64,000 bases of DNA, from assembly GCF_030269925.1 (NCBI RefSeq), contig NC_085128.1:7504501-7568500 (forward strand), written 5' to 3'. Under the pieces are notes generated by a model. The model made no database searches, was not told where the DNA came from, and was given only the letters and a program-made list of their open reading frames with translations. This DNA is from Bombyx mori (Eukaryota; Arthropoda; Insecta; Lepidoptera; Bombycidae). Below are positions 32,316-43,765 of the stretch, piece by piece. The position numbers and the translations under genes are program-made. Each line of letters starts with the position of its first letter. Position 1 is the first letter of the stretch.

Positions 32316-33166
32316 TAAAATTAATTATTTTTTGGTTAGTTTGCACATAATCTGAGCAATTTTTAGGTCCATGTTAATTTTTAATTTTATTTTACATCCG
32401 ATTTAGTTTGTTGTCTGATTTTATAGAACACAAAAACGTAATTACAAATTTAATACAAATAATCAAATACAAAAGCGCAATCGCTCCAAGTTTCTGTTCG
32501 GTAACCACATTAGATTCGATCGAGCTACATGACATTTCATTTTTGATGTGAAACATCTATAGCCGCACGTAAAACCGATTTCTGTCGTGGCGACGCATGC
32601 CGTGGCGACGCGTCGCCATGCGCAATCGACTGTGCGATTCTCTCCCACTCGATCCGGCGTTAAGCCATCTCTCTCGCTACACTGAGCTCGGATACCTATA
32701 GTGTATACTCCGTAGTGTATACAGTGTTGTTTACTACAGTACACATAACCTGTGTTTTACTTAAAAACAAATTATTTTTTCGTAATATTTTATTTTATCA
32801 TTATGACATATTTAGTTCCTATCACAATCTGTTCTTTTCTGCATATTACTTTTACAAAATAAAGTCGATGTTTCACATCTGCTAGGCGTCCCGTAACGGC
32901 TCACATTTTTTCAAACGAGGCTTGAAAAAAGTCCTTAGCGGTGTAAAGTGCTCGGTCTTGCCTCTGGTATCATCAATGCTCACGAACGACACACTTCAAT
33001 TACACTTCTGTATTTAGTTTAAAAACCTCTATCTAGCTTATCTTATCTTAGATTTTAGGGATTGGGCAAGCAATTGTCCGATATTTCCACCCTTGGTATG
33101 TTTTTTGTCATTCTCCTATTCTGAGTACTACTTATATCTTGTAGAGGCTTGTGGAGAGTATTAAAC
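32316..33166. other. Intergenic, possible MITE at 32545-32879
   Basis: A 13-bp inverted repeat GATGTGAAACATC (32545-32557) and its complement (32867-32879) flank about 309 bp that includes a GC-rich block with repeated GTGGCGACGC. No gene. Confidence 0.35.
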
Positions 33167-33241
33167 GGTGGGCAGCGACGGTAACCACTTACCATCAGGT
33201 GGGCCATACGCTCGTCTACCTCTAGAAGGGTAATAAAGAAA
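33167..33241 (+). repeat. Short piece of BMC1-like LINE tail
   Basis: Contains CGACGGTAACCACTTACCAT, then CAGGTGGGCC and AATAAAGAAAG. Diverged and truncated. Confidence 0.55.
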
Positions 33242-33254
33242 GTCTAACCGTCCA

Positions 33255-33440
33255 GATGAATGTTGCGCATGGAGACCTATTTCTACCGCGAACCAGCCAT
33301 GCGTTCTGGTTCTAAGCGGGGGGGGGGGGGTTAGCCGTTATACTATAGAACAGAAATTTAGAACTAATGCCTTAATATGGGTCTGGAAATCCGGTGACCA
33401 CTTATCTTCAGATTCTCAGATCTCGTTTACTCAACCGTGC
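33255..33440 (+). repeat. Diverged Bm1 SINE with 13-base G run
   Basis: The Bm1 middle and 3' parts are recognisable (TGCGTTCTGGTTC, TTAGCCGTTATACTATAG). A homopolymer of 13 G at 33318-33330 replaces the normal GAAGGGTGGGG. Confidence 0.6.
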
Positions 33441-33904
33441 ATTAAAATTCTAAGATAAAAAAAAAAAACTTTAGGACTTAAGGTAGAAGTCTCTTTATTG
33501 TAACAATAGCTATTTTATACTTCAAACTAAAACTTAAGAAGGATTGAGTTTTATACAGTTTACTTACAGTTTAGTAATACAATTTCTAAATGAAGCGGTT
33601 GGAACAATTAAGAAATTTACCAACTTTATATTGCTGCTCGCCCTTATTTACGGTTTATTAGTATGTTTCCGAACAAAACTCAACTTTCAAGTTAAATATG
33701 TACGGATTCTTGAAATAAAAACAAAAATTTCCAATTCATTCCTATTTTGAGTCCAATTACGCTTTCAGTTGGGTTAAAAAGTTTTAAACTCCGAGGAACT
33801 TCGAATATTTAATTGTTTAGTCAAAATCAAATATCTGATTAAAACGTTGATCACGACCCTTTTTGGCAAAAAACTTTCACAGCCATTTATAAGTCTTCGA
33901 ACAT
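33441..33904. other. Intergenic, nothing recognised
   Basis: No feature seen. Confidence 0.4.
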
Positions 33905-34140
33905 GAACTTTTTTGGGTTAGGAGAAAATCGCCCGACTTCCGCCTACGCATTGAAGGCGATAGGCAGGAAATATCACAGTTGGATTGCCTAAAGCCCCCT
34001 GTCGCTCAGATGAGACAGAACTGACACAAATCAAGCTGGCGCTAACGTGAAGTGTTTCACGTAGAACGCATGTCATCCTAGCCATAAGGTTTCTCACTCT
34101 GAAGCCCTAATTACTCGTAATCTTCGCTACTACTGGAAAT
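33905..34140. repeat. Dispersed repeat of unknown class
   Basis: GGAGAAAATCGCCCGACTTC and CCGCCTAC match 42815-42860. Probably a fragment of a LINE or other element, but I cannot assign it. Confidence 0.4.
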
Positions 34141-34501
34141 TAGTGTTAATATAGTTAGTATTCATTTTAAATTGTCATAACAGTAAATTAAATAATAATT
34201 AATTTAAATTGTCAAATACTTTAAATTTAAAGATTAAGGTTTAAGTAAAATAATACTGATTAAACTAGAGTTATAAATATGTATATTGACTGTTCCTGAT
34301 TGTAAATTAATAGATATTTGTAAATATGAGAAATTACATTGCAAATGATTTATAGTCTAATTTGCCCGTATAATTTTATTTATCAAGCAACTAAGAAGAA
34401 GTCTTTGGTATTTTTTAACACTACGGATGGACAGACGAACTTATATAACTATTTCTGCAAGTATTTTTTAACTGAGTATTGATTGCAAATTTTTTTATTA
34501 T

Positions 34502-34636
34502 TATGATATTGATAGAATTAAGGAATGCCAATTACGCAAATACTAATTACTAAAAAATATGGAATAAATAACTGTCTATTGCATTTTTTTTAGTAATAAC
34601 ATCACCAGATATTAATACGATTCTATCAATATCATA
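34502..34636. repeat. MITE-like element with 17-bp inverted ends
   Basis: TATGATATTGATAGAAT at 34502-34518 and its exact reverse complement at 34620-34636, enclosing 101 AT-rich bases. Too short to code. Target duplication is uncertain. Confidence 0.55.
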
Positions 34637-35059
34637 AATTAAAAATGTGTTCTATCAAATATTCAGTCAAATCTAATACGCATCCTCATGGATATTAGAA
34701 AAAGAATATCGTACTTTGAGATTTGAGGTTGAAGTAACAATTTTTATCATGTAACATCCACAGACAAATAGACAAAGGGGAGGTACGTACCCTTATAGAC
34801 CTATACCGATAATAATCCCTTCCACTTAGCTTAAGAATTCAAATATTTTCAATGGACGTAAAATTTTCGAAGCTCCTACATTCATCCGAATGGAAGTGGG
34901 TCATCGTAACTTGAATAAACAACTATTGAAACGTGAACGTAATCGTGAAATAGCATATCTTCATGAGCATATTTTGAGGAAAATTAAATTAAATTTTCTA
35001 AAACATTTTATAAGAGTCTTAAAGAAGAAAATTTGTTAATATATACATATACCTATATA
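34637..35059. other. Intergenic, nothing recognised
   Basis: No feature seen. Confidence 0.4.
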
Positions 35060-35299
35060 TTTTTTATAGCTTAGATGGGTGGACGAGCTCACAGCCCACC
35101 TGGTGTTAAGTGGTTACTGGAGCCCATAGACATACACAACGTAAATGCGCCACCCACCTTGAGATATAAGTTCTAAGGTCTCATGTAGTTACAACGGCTG
35201 CCCCACCCTTCAAACCGGAACACATTACTGCTTCACGGCAGAAATAGGCAGGGTGGTGGTACCTACCCGCGCGGACTCACAAGAGGTCCTACCACCAAT
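35060..35299 (-). repeat. 5'-truncated Bm1 SINE
   Basis: Complete 3' two-thirds, with poly-T on the plus strand. It stops at CCTACCACCAATAAAAAG, nearly the same break as the copy at 35890. Confidence 0.88.
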
Positions 35300-35523
35300 A
35301 AAAAGTGTGGAGTGTTAGAAAGTATTCCAAGCGTTATTCCTAAGTACATACTGAGTATCCGATATTGTTCAACAACTTTTATAGAATGAATGTCATAGAG
35401 ATGGCTATTTGTGTTCTCTCAAATTTAACAGCATCTACGACGCATAAATTCGCAATATTTTTATAGGTATTCTCAAGAAATATTTTATAGTGATCACAGG
35501 GTATTTATGATAGGGTTTGTTGT

Positions 35524-35660
35524 CCGCCTGTCATGCGTTTCGGTTCGAAGGGTGGGGCAACCGCTATGCAATAGAATTACTATTTCGAAGTCATCCTCGT
35601 TGTGATAATTTTGGGATTCGATAGGCTATTATTACCAGATGGGCCGTAGCCCGGTATAGG
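35524..35660 (+). repeat. Diverged Bm1 fragment
   Basis: TCATGCGTTTCGGTTCGAAG and GGTGGGGCAACC are Bm1. The rest is degraded. Confidence 0.6.
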
Positions 35661-35889
35661 TATAGTTAAATAGAAGAATAAAAAATTACACATCAGCTTC
35701 GTGTAAGCAAACCTAACCCTGGTCTTCGTTGCCATTAAACATCAAAAGAGCTATATGTATATGGCAATTGAAATCTAGCACATGGCGATATGGTATCCCT
35801 GATAACGTAGTAGAAGTATTATGTATCGAAATAATTATCTCTACCTTTTCGGGATGGAAGAAATGCTGATGGCTGAGTGGCCTACTAGC

Positions 35890-36131
35890 TTTTTTTTTTA
35901 TTGCCTATATGTGTGGACGAGCTCACAGCCCACCTGGTATTAAGTGGTTACTGGAACCCATAGACAACGTAAATGCGCCACACACCTTGAGGTATAAGTT
36001 CTAAGGTGTCAGTATAGTTACAACGGCTGCCCCACCCTTCAAACCGAAACGCATTACTGCTTCACGGCAGAAATAGGCGGGGCGGTGGTACCTACCCGTG
36101 CGGACTCACAAGAGGTCCTACCACCAGTAAA
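35890..36131 (-). repeat. 5'-truncated Bm1 SINE
   Basis: Runs from poly-T to CCTACCACCAGTAAAAAGG. Same truncation point as 35060-35299. Confidence 0.88.
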
Positions 36132-36137
36132 AAGGAT

Positions 36138-36272
36138 TGCTTCACAAGGATGGGTGAGCGAAGTCATAGCCCGGGATCCCTCTAAGGTTTCCTGGTAATC
36201 ACTCGAGCCTCGAAGGAGATTTATTGGTAGAATACAGTACCTAGTAGTAGAGAATAGTTTCTGCCCCCGGAT
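36138..36272 (-). repeat. Degenerate LINE 3' UTR piece
   Basis: GGATGGGTGAGCGAAG, CTCGAGCCTCGAAGGAGA and CCCCCGGATCG follow the order of blocks in the Jockey 3' UTR at 10290-10440, with much divergence. Confidence 0.45.
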
Positions 36273-39200
36273 CGAATAATTATTAACACATGAAGAATAG
36301 ACATGTATAAAATAAAACTGTATATTTGTTATTAATTACAACGCCACAGATCTAATTAGTAAATTTACGTCATTATGAAGGGTGGAAACGTTGATGCTGA
36401 CCGCTATTTGAAAGAATATAAAATTTCAAGAGAGGTACCCCAATGAAGCGACCGCTCTAGTCCCCTCGGCTGTCATTAGTACGCGCGAAAACCTTTGATT
36501 TTATACTTAGTTCTGTACAATATCTATATATTAATACGTGAAGCAAAAACTTTGTATCCCTTTTTACGAAAATTGCGCGGACGGAAGAGTATGAAATTTT
36601 CCACACTTAAAGAGAATATAGAGAAGAAGTGCACAATGATAATATTTTTTTAAATAATGCATAAAAGGTAAATTAAATCAATAAAGAAAAACTTACACAC
36701 ACTACATACCATTTATTTGACGCACACACGCATGCATACTATTTATTGTCACAATTTTGTTCCTGGCGTCTGTTGTCAAATTGAGAATAGGTTAAATATT
36801 GTTTGCCTTTGTTTATATTTTTTATAGTGTAGTCTTGGCGAAATTTGGTGATTATAGAAGTATAAAATACAATCATAATAGTGTAAAAACTTACAATTCC
36901 AATTAATTATAGTCGAATTTCGACTACTGTAGGACCTCTAGTAGTATATTTATATATAGTATATAGTAGTATTTTTAGAACCTACACAAATACTTACCGC
37001 CCACGTAATTCGCTTAACTGTTTGAAACTCCCTAATCTTATTAAGTGCAACGATCTGAGAACGAAAAGAGGAAACACGTTTAATTTTGTTTTCAGGTTGA
37101 ATTAAAATACAGAATCTATAATTAAAATACGAATCATGGAATACGTAACATCATTAACTGGCTCTTGTTTGTTACGTATATGACACGTCTATTACGTTGT
37201 TCAGGGTGAATTTTTTTTTTAAAGTATACAATCAATCTGAAATATTCTTTCCTTTGCATATATTTCAATATGGATGAGCACTACAAACATTGGTTTTGTA
37301 TACTTTTATGTTTTGTATTGCTTTCATATTATGTCGGAACAAATGAGAATATTTTATTGAAACGCAAAGGTTTTACAAATATATAAAATTACTTAATGCT
37401 ATAATATTATTTACCTATCACACCGGATTATATTTCGTAAGAATTAATGTTAATTTAAAAAATACATAGATACGCTATTTCAGATGTTTAGTAGCGTGGA
37501 TGTGTATTATAGTAAATTTACAATTCTATAAAATTTGATAACTGAAAGAATTCGACATCTGCGAAAAATTCACTAATTATCAGAATAGTACTCACTACCG
37601 TTTAAATGTTCGCAAAAATATCGAGAATAAATAATATTACGTCTTGACTTGAACGACGATTTACAGCGGATGTTATTTTTCCGAACGGCCGAGGTCGTGT
37701 CTCTCCTCACGAACATTGTTAACGTGAACATAGGAAGTTATGTAAATAATTTAGTAGCACGAAACGAAGTTTATATGTGCGTTTTATGATCTTTCTTTTT
37801 ACGTTCCCTTTCTTTTGGCTTATATGTATTAGCAGAATATCCCACAGCCCACCTGGTCTGATTCAATGGTTGGAGCTTTAGAAACCGCAGCGTAAATTCC
37901 ACTACCCACCTTGTGACGTGAAGTCGAGGCTTCAATAACTTTGTACTACAGTACGATTTATTGTACGGTCTTTAAGCATACCAACCAGTTATACTGGGTG
38001 TCGGTGGTGAGAATAATATCGCTTACAGATGTTAGTCAAGTAGAACCATCAGAATAGAAAATTAAGTAGTCTCCTACTTATATCTTCGGGTGAATATTTA
38101 GACAGATATTTTTGTAATTTCATCTGAATTCAATATTCAATAATGATTTACGTTTCTTAACACCTTTTCTGCCTGGTTATAATTAGGTATATAGTGTTAG
38201 AATTCTGAAAATAGTGGCTACCGCCATTGAGTACAATATTACCAATTCAGTATTATTTTCTCTTAAATAATTTTAAGTGCAAAACTAATTTGATTTTGAA
38301 GCAAAATTAAATTTTAATTAACAATCAGTGTCAATGTTTAAAAAAATATATATTTATGTTTTATGTATATCTATTATATTTTTCAAACTCGTATAATTTA
38401 AATCATTACGACAACTTCTAAGACAAAATAGAAGGTCTGAAATATCACTAAGCGTTAAAACGACATTGAATATAAAACTTTAGTCCTCGAAAATCTACAA
38501 AAACAAGAGACAGACAAGTCACTAATTGGTTAAGCCTCTCCGGAAAGCAGTTAAGCTTCACTTAGAAAAATTGCGGCATAATGGAAAATGGAGTGATGTA
38601 GCGCTCTTGCATAAAATTAACCTAGATAGTCTGAACGTTGAATGAACAAAGTGCTAGGCGTCGGATGTCATTAGTTCAGTATATAGAGAATACGGTGCAA
38701 TGATAGTACAAGCATTCATTTCCCAAAGGACGTCGGCATTCGCTGTCGGCGTATGAATGCATTTGTGGAGTTCGTGTCATATTTCAGAATAAATATGTTT
38801 TTTATATATTATAAATAAATCTAGGTCGTTTCATTGAATTAGAAATCAACAAAGTGCTTTATGTTGCTTAAATATTCTCTGAAGTTCATTAAGCAGATTG
38901 ATTAAAACATTGAAAAATACATCTGTTTATTTATTTGTTAGGATGCTTTTGTATTGTCACTTAACTTAATTAATTTAAATAAAGAAAACAACTTTGTGAT
39001 GGTAGAAAAACAATCTGTATATTTTCAAAAACAACCATTGATATCGTCAAAAAGCATCCACGTGGACTTAATTTACACTTTGACTAATGTTCCGTCCCAC
39101 TGCGGAATTAAATCGCTAAAGAGAAAGCTTCGAAATGTTTCTGTTGACATCCGTGCATATTTACTTACATAAAATACTTTATATAACTTTAGAGACAAAA

Positions 39201-39470
39201 GAGTTTTCAAATAATATGTTTTAAATAGTCTTAGTAGTTAGTTTTCTTATCGTAAAAATATCTTTCAAGAAACAAATTAACACATATTAAAAAAGGATTA
39301 TTAAAAGAAGGTGAATTTTCCAGTACATCGTCTCGCAAAAGTATCGTATCGCATTTTGTGAATTTACTCAAAAATTTACGTGCATTAAGTCTATTCGAAA
39401 ATAATATACATCAGATGGTTTTCCATTATTTCAGCTACGATTGGAATCTGAGCTTGCACATGTTATTATT
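36273..39470. other. Long AT-rich intergenic stretch
   Basis: No supported gene. A degenerate Bm1 trace (minus) lies at about 37845-37935 (CAGCCCACCTGG, ACTACCCACCTTG). Otherwise unremarkable AT-rich DNA. Confidence 0.45.
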
Positions 39471-39665
39471 AATGTATAATTAATTTCTCCGACAAGGAAA
39501 GCTCTAAGCCGAGTAGAGTGGAAAGAAATGGAGGAGGCCTTTGCCAAAGTTGGGCAAACAGACGAAGTTGTCGATGTCACCGACTCGGCAGAGTCGTTAA
39601 TTTAAGTTTATTATTTGTAAATATCCTTTGCGTCTGAATAAAGGCTTTTATTATTATTATTATTA
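39471..39665 (+). mobile_element. LINE C-terminal and 3'-tail remnant
   Basis: A short frame reads ALSRVEWKEMEEAFAKVGQT and ends with a stop at 39602. It is followed by AATAAAGG and a (TTA)n run, as in lepidopteran LINE ends. The element class is uncertain. Confidence 0.5.
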
Positions 39666-40447
39666 TAATTTCTCCGTATAATGTTGAAGTAATGTTTTTA
39701 AAGTTTCTATTCTTAGCGTTCTTATTAAAACTTTGTAAACACAATATTATTATTCAAGGTACCGGTGTATATTGCTATTGTGGATATGATAATAGTACTT
39801 TATGTTTTTAACACATATCAATAAAAAAGAAGGTACTCAATTTAGGATGTGTTTTTTAATAAATTTAGTTTTTTATATGTTAAGATTATTAAATTCACAC
39901 ATTAATCAGATTAATCACAACATCCAACATTCTTAAGTGTCGATTTAATAGTCAGTCAGTGCCATCGTCTTGTCTTATTCTACTCTAAGTTGAAATTGAA
40001 TGTTTTCCAGTTGAATTTTGACTTTGTCTTGAAAATCCGAGGCATTTATTTTAAAAATACAAGTTAAGTAAATTCAGTCAAGTAAGTATGTGTTACTGTC
40101 TGATATTTTAAAGGTATAAGGGCTCCATATACAAATGAACATAGATCTCGTCTACATATATTATGTACTATTGAAATCAATAATCATTTTCTTTTAGACA
40201 TAAAACCATGAATGGAATTGAAACTGTAACCATAGATAAAACAACAGCAGCTATAAGAACTGAAGAACGACTTCCATAAATGCTTAGAAAACTTATGTAT
40301 TTCGAAGCACACAGTAATTCTGATTTTACTCACACGCCGTTGTAAATTTTATGCGGCTGTAAAAAGCAAACAAACCATCGTTTTGCATTACCGTGCTGAG
40401 AAATACATAAGTACGCTCGACGCATTGAAATTTATTGTAAAGTTAAA
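39666..40447. other. Intergenic, nothing recognised
   Basis: No feature seen. Confidence 0.4.
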
Positions 40448-40705
40448 AGTTATTTGTTTGACTCGGTGGTGCAGTAGTTAGCAGCCCTGACTATCGCACC
40501 GAGGGTCACGGGTTCGATTCCCACATCGAGCAAACATTCTTGTGATGAACAGGTTTATTTGCTTTTTTATGATTGGACTGGTGGGAGAGCAAAGGCTCAA
40601 CCAGAAGGGGTGGGATTTGCTAACAGTTGTTCGGGCGCCTCCGATGGAGACCTAACAACTCAAGAGCAGTGTTTATTTGCTCTTTGTATGGGTGTTTATT
40701 ATTTA
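40448..40705 (+). mobile_element. tRNA-derived SINE with nested Jockey tail
   Basis: The head has a tRNA-like A box (TGGTGCAGTAG) and B box (GGGTTCGATTCCC). It is interrupted at 40564-40670 by a Jockey 3' UTR in minus orientation. The SINE continues with CTTTGTATGGGTGTTTATTA. Confidence 0.7.
40564..40670 (-). mobile_element. 107-bp Jockey 3'-UTR insertion
   Basis: Strongly 5'-truncated copy of the Jockey LINE at 10249-15340: only the 3' UTR end, with a short poly-A (poly-T here). The 11-bp target duplication GTTTATTTGCT is at 40553-40563 and 40671-40681. Confidence 0.8.
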
Positions 40706-41639
40706 AAAATGGAGATATTTAAACATTTAAATATACATATATATAGAAGTTTGTATTTCAGTATCTGGTACCCATAATACAGGGAATCCTAATTAGGGGC
40801 TGGATGACCATGCGTGTTTGGTTCCCATTTATTTGTTTTTTTAAGTCTCTTGTCGCAGGTAGCCGATACGAAATTGAATTTAGAAAGAAACGAATGCCGT
40901 GAGCTCTGATCAATAGTATGATAGTGTGTTTAACTACAAAGTTAGTCCATTTGTAATCCGCGACTCTCAGAACCGGTGCGTTCAAAAGAACGGAAAAATA
41001 TGCCCACGTAGCGCGTGTTTATTACGAATGAAGGAATTCCCAGCGAGCCCGACTAATGAAAATTTATATGACGGTCAGTAATACCGATGAGACTCGACGT
41101 CTGGCACCCTTCGACGGTAATAATCGTTTGTTAAGACCTCTTGAAAAACGACCAGTATTTTGTAAGCGTCAAGTGAGAAAAACATAGGACCAAGGCCCTA
41201 GTTCTTTCGTACAAAATTTATGAAACTTCCAAAATGTTTTCATTTCTACGGAACACTCACAAAGACTACTTTCTTTTATTATTCACAGATCGAACTTCGA
41301 TTTCGTGTCTCGTATCAAATCTTTTGATGTCACGTATCTGAAAGGCATTAAGCCAATGCCCATGTACCGCCCCCGGAAGTGCTTGAGAAAACTTTGAAAT
41401 TGATACTTTATCGTAAAACATTTTTTTGTATTTCTTTATGACTATCGCAACATAAAAGACTGTGTTTTTAATTAAATTATTACAAATTATAATTAAAGAA
41501 TTGTATGTTGTGTGTGTTACTTTTTGTAATAAAATCTGTTTGCATCTGTAACAAACTGTTATAAATTCAGTAAGATTTTAAACATGTAATAACGCCGGCT
41601 GAGCTGGATGGAAAATTAATTACTCGACATATCGCATAA
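40706..41639. other. Intergenic, nothing recognised
   Basis: No feature seen. Confidence 0.4.
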
Positions 41640-41773
41640 GTAGGCAGCGGCTTGGCTCTGCCCTTGGCATTGCTGAAGTCCATGGGCGACGGTAACCACT
41701 CCATCACCACCACACCATTAGGTGGGCCGTATGCTCGTCTGCCTACAGGGCAATAAAAAAAAATAAAAAAAAA
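41640..41773 (+). repeat. LINE 3'-tail repeat (BMC1-like short tail)
   Basis: GTAGGCAGCGGCTTGGCTCT to GCCTACAGGGCAATAAAAAA. A small CACCACCA expansion near 41705. Confidence 0.7.
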
Positions 41774-42206
41774 TCGACTGTTATGAGTTATTTGTGTCGT
41801 CGCACCCATAATCTCAACTCGTAATCTTTGCATACGTTGCTTACGTCTTACAATAACTAAGCGATTGAATCAACACGAATTTTATAAACAATAACATTTA
41901 TGATTAACACCGGTTCTCAACTTGACCGAGATTCTGCACCGAACTTGGCCCTGTAACAAAAACTGTGTCGTACTCGATTGCCGACTCGCAATCTATTTTG
42001 GCAACTCATTATCTCTCCGTGCCAGATTATTCGCATGGAACTTAGTATACATATGTAAGTCGAGAACAATTCATTTCATTTATAAATTAGCTAAAGTTTT
42101 ACTCGACGAAGTCACATTGGGAGTGACATCGCTGAATTGGTTTAGGAATTTAAATTGCTGTGTTTATAAAAAAGCAAACTAAAGAGCTAAAAGTCCTTTA
42201 TCTTTT
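41774..42206. other. Intergenic, nothing recognised
   Basis: No feature seen. Confidence 0.4.
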
Positions 42207-42345
42207 CTTTTTTTTTATTGATTATATGGGTGGACGAGCTCACAGCCCCCCTGGTGTTAAGTGGTCACTGGAGCCCATAGACATCTACGACGTAAATGCG
42301 ACAGCCACCTTGAGATATAAGTTTTAAGGTCTCATGTATAGTTCT
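42207..42345 (-). repeat. Short Bm1 3' piece
   Basis: Poly-T, then GGGTGGACGAGCTCACAGCC, ending at AAGGTCTCATGTATAG. Confidence 0.8.
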
Positions 42346-42689
42346 ATCTTCTTCTTTTATCTTTATATCTTCTTATATAAATAAATTATTGAGTAATTAC
42401 GTATTCCTTTAACTTTGTAACTAGTTTTTAAAAAAAGCGCAAAAATATAGTATGAATAAATTACTTCGAAAAAATTGCTACGTACTATCGATAGGCCGAT
42501 CGGTAAATCTCGATAACTTTATAATAAAATGTGTCAGCAACGGAAAGTAAATCTTTGTAAGTGAATTTATTTTTCGTTTGTGAAGCATCTCATCCTTTTT
42601 ACTAAATTTATTTCAAAAGAAGATTAAGGGTAAAGTAAAAGACAATTTCTACCTGTGTACAGTTGAAATTTCAGTAAGATTCACTGAAG
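42346..42689. other. Intergenic, nothing recognised
   Basis: No feature seen. Confidence 0.4.
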
Positions 42690-42900
42690 GATGCTTCACC
42701 TCCTGTCTGGTGCCGGTGTTGAGCTAGCAGGCTCCGAGAAGTATTTACACTAGATCGGAGCTGGGCTCACGGCACGTTTTCGAACCGACGTAGAACCTTT
42801 CATTTATTTGTCTATTTTTCGGGTCAGGGGAAAATCGCCAAAACTCCGCCTACACTAACCTAACCTAATTCCTAGGAAAGGGGAGGGACATATTGGAATT
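42690..42900. repeat. Dispersed repeat, second copy
   Basis: Shares GGAAAATCGCC and CTCCGCCTAC with 33905-34140. A (CTAAC)-like pair occurs at 42857-42867. Class unknown. Confidence 0.4.
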
Positions 42901-42935
42901 GAATAGAGTAAAACCTAGTATCTACCAAGTCCAAA

Positions 42936-43445
42936 CCTCATCGTCATCAGCCCACAATCATCTACTGCTAGACATAGGCCTCTCCCAATTTACACTACTG
43001 AGCCCAGTATTCGGCTTACCCTCATCCACCTCCTGCTGCCCATTGTTCGGAAGTCATTACACCAGCTAGCCAAGGGGCGTCCCACGTTACATTTTCTGTT
43101 GCGCGGTCTCCACCTGAGAACCCATCTACTCCAGCGGTCGTCAGCTCTATGGCATATGTCGTCGGCATATATGGCCAAGCCACCCCCATTTCAGCTTGCT
43201 GGTTTTTTAGTGATGTCGATAACTTTAGTTCTCTGTTGAATAACCTCATTCCTGACTTTATCCTTCAGAGAAATTCCGAGCATGGCTTTTTCCGTGGATC
43301 GCTGATCGACTTTGAGCTGACGGACCAGCCGCACAGTGAGTGTTCATGTCTCGGCTCCGTAAGTCATGACAGGTACGACGTACTGGTTAAATGCTTTCGT
43401 TTTCAGGCTCTGTGGGATGTGCGATGAAGACTCGACATAGTTTGC
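42936..43445 (-). mobile_element. LINE remnant (RTE-type), RT C-terminus
   Basis: The minus strand reads PVMTYGAET, then EKAMLGISLKDKVRNEV and WRPRNRKCNVGRPL, then SRRWMRVS: the ending of RTE-type LINE polyproteins. There are several stops and a frame change, so it is dead. The plus-strand 3' part has TAGACATAGGCCTCTCCCAA, seen in many lepidopteran LINE ends. Confidence 0.7.
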
Positions 43446-43765
43446 CGAACGCCACCTAGCTCAGTTGGATCGTTTTTTAACTTCCCTCCACAAGCTCTGT
43501 TCACTCATCTGCAGCGTCTCAAGCGAGAAACAACCAAGCGAGGAGACCTGGCTTAAAATGATGCGTTTTGCGCGGAGTGCATCTCCTTACCGGCTGGCGT
43601 CTCGGAAGCCCGCCTAGATGATGCCGCCAGCTCGTTTTCCTAGCATACACTAGTCGGTCCGAACCAGTCCAGAATTCGGTCCGCAAGCCACCAAGCGGAT
43701 GAAACTCAAAACACATAAAGAACCAGGATATAGACGAGATTCTTATTCTATTCTTATTCTCCACG
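43446..43765. other. GC-richer stretch, class unknown
   Basis: The minus strand has an 81-codon open frame (43519-43764) with WFFMCFEFHPLGGLRTEFW. I do not recognise it; it may be another mobile-element fragment. Confidence 0.3.

Noticed and set aside
40458..40532. tRNA gene candidate with A- and B-box-like sequences
   Set aside because: The cloverleaf stems do not close well, and the sequence continues as a SINE body. The similar copy at 31759-32315 is also in a SINE.
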